DNA of 15,860 bases from Burkholderiales bacterium UBA954 (GTDB taxonomy: Bacteria > Pseudomonadota > Gammaproteobacteria > Burkholderiales > Burkholderiaceae_A). The stretch covers positions 10,734-26,593 of the forward strand of contig DBCQ01000038.1 in NCBI GenBank assembly GCA_002293155.1, in the 5' to 3' direction. Under the pieces are notes generated by a model, which saw only the letters and a list, made by a program, of their open reading frames with translations, made no database searches and was not told where the DNA came from. Every line of letters starts with the position of its first letter. Position 1 is the first letter of the stretch. A program made the translations under genes and the position numbers. This document shows, in pieces, positions 15,859 through 15,860 of the stretch.

Positions 15859-15860
15859 AA
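15855..15860 (+). CDS. Probable start of the next gene (cut off by window edge)
   Basis: The cupredoxin stop TGA (15856-15858) overlaps an ATG at 15855 in the form ATGA, followed by AAA. AGGGTG stands about 7 bases before this ATG. A 4-bp overlap of this kind usually marks a translationally coupled downstream gene, so the copper operon probably continues. Only two codons are visible and nothing can be said about the product. Confidence 0.4.

Noticed and set aside
1..15860. tRNA or rRNA genes, CRISPR arrays, insertion sequences or prophage remains
   Set aside because: None was seen. Gene spacing is tight, no repeat units or transposase motifs appear, and both regions look like stable chromosomal operons.

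Overview
The window reads as chromosomal DNA of a betaproteobacterium, most likely order Burkholderiales. This rests on gene order (sucA, gltA, sdhE, sdhB, sdhA, sdhD, sdhC facing away from mdh, a CitE-like gene and acnA), on the Burkholderiales-like character of the malate dehydrogenase, citrate synthase and 2-oxoglutarate dehydrogenase sequences, and on moderate GC by eye. Genus cannot be assigned from the sequence alone.

Layout. Bases 1-2105 (minus) hold the first ~701 residues of 2-oxoglutarate dehydrogenase E1 (sucA), which runs off the left edge. A 223-bp gap (2106-2328) contains a strong hairpin terminator that closes the minus-strand operon sdhC-sdhD-sdhA-sdhB-sdhE-gltA (7297 down to 2329). 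This operon encodes succinate dehydrogenase, its flavinylation factor and citrate synthase. A 173-bp gap (7298-7470) carries back-to-back promoters for sdhC (minus) and mdh (plus), with a perfect inverted repeat lying between them. The plus-strand series mdh, CitE-like lyase, acnA (7471-12231) follows with short gaps. Together the left three quarters of the window encode five TCA-cycle activities: citrate synthase, aconitase, 2-oxoglutarate dehydrogenase E1, succinate dehydrogenase and malate dehydrogenase.

The right quarter (12274-15860) changes subject to extracytoplasmic copper handling. It holds a small secreted His/Cys-rich protein of CopL/DUF2946 type, a shortened TolC-family protein, a Tat-exported multicopper oxidase with only two cupredoxin domains and a Met-rich tail, and a secreted cupredoxin. 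The start of a further gene overlaps the last stop codon (ATGA). Short gaps and a 13-bp overlap suggest one transcript. A plausible reading is a periplasmic Cu(I)-binding and oxidation module.

The most unusual points are as follows. The TolC-like protein appears to lack both segments that normally form the outer-membrane beta-barrel. The mdh/sdhC control region has a shared operator-like palindrome and no local regulator gene. Two inverted repeats stand ahead of the TolC-like gene. The acnA 3' end shows a short in-frame duplication just past its stop. There are no tRNA, rRNA, CRISPR or insertion-sequence features, and no gene-free stretch exceeds 300 bases.
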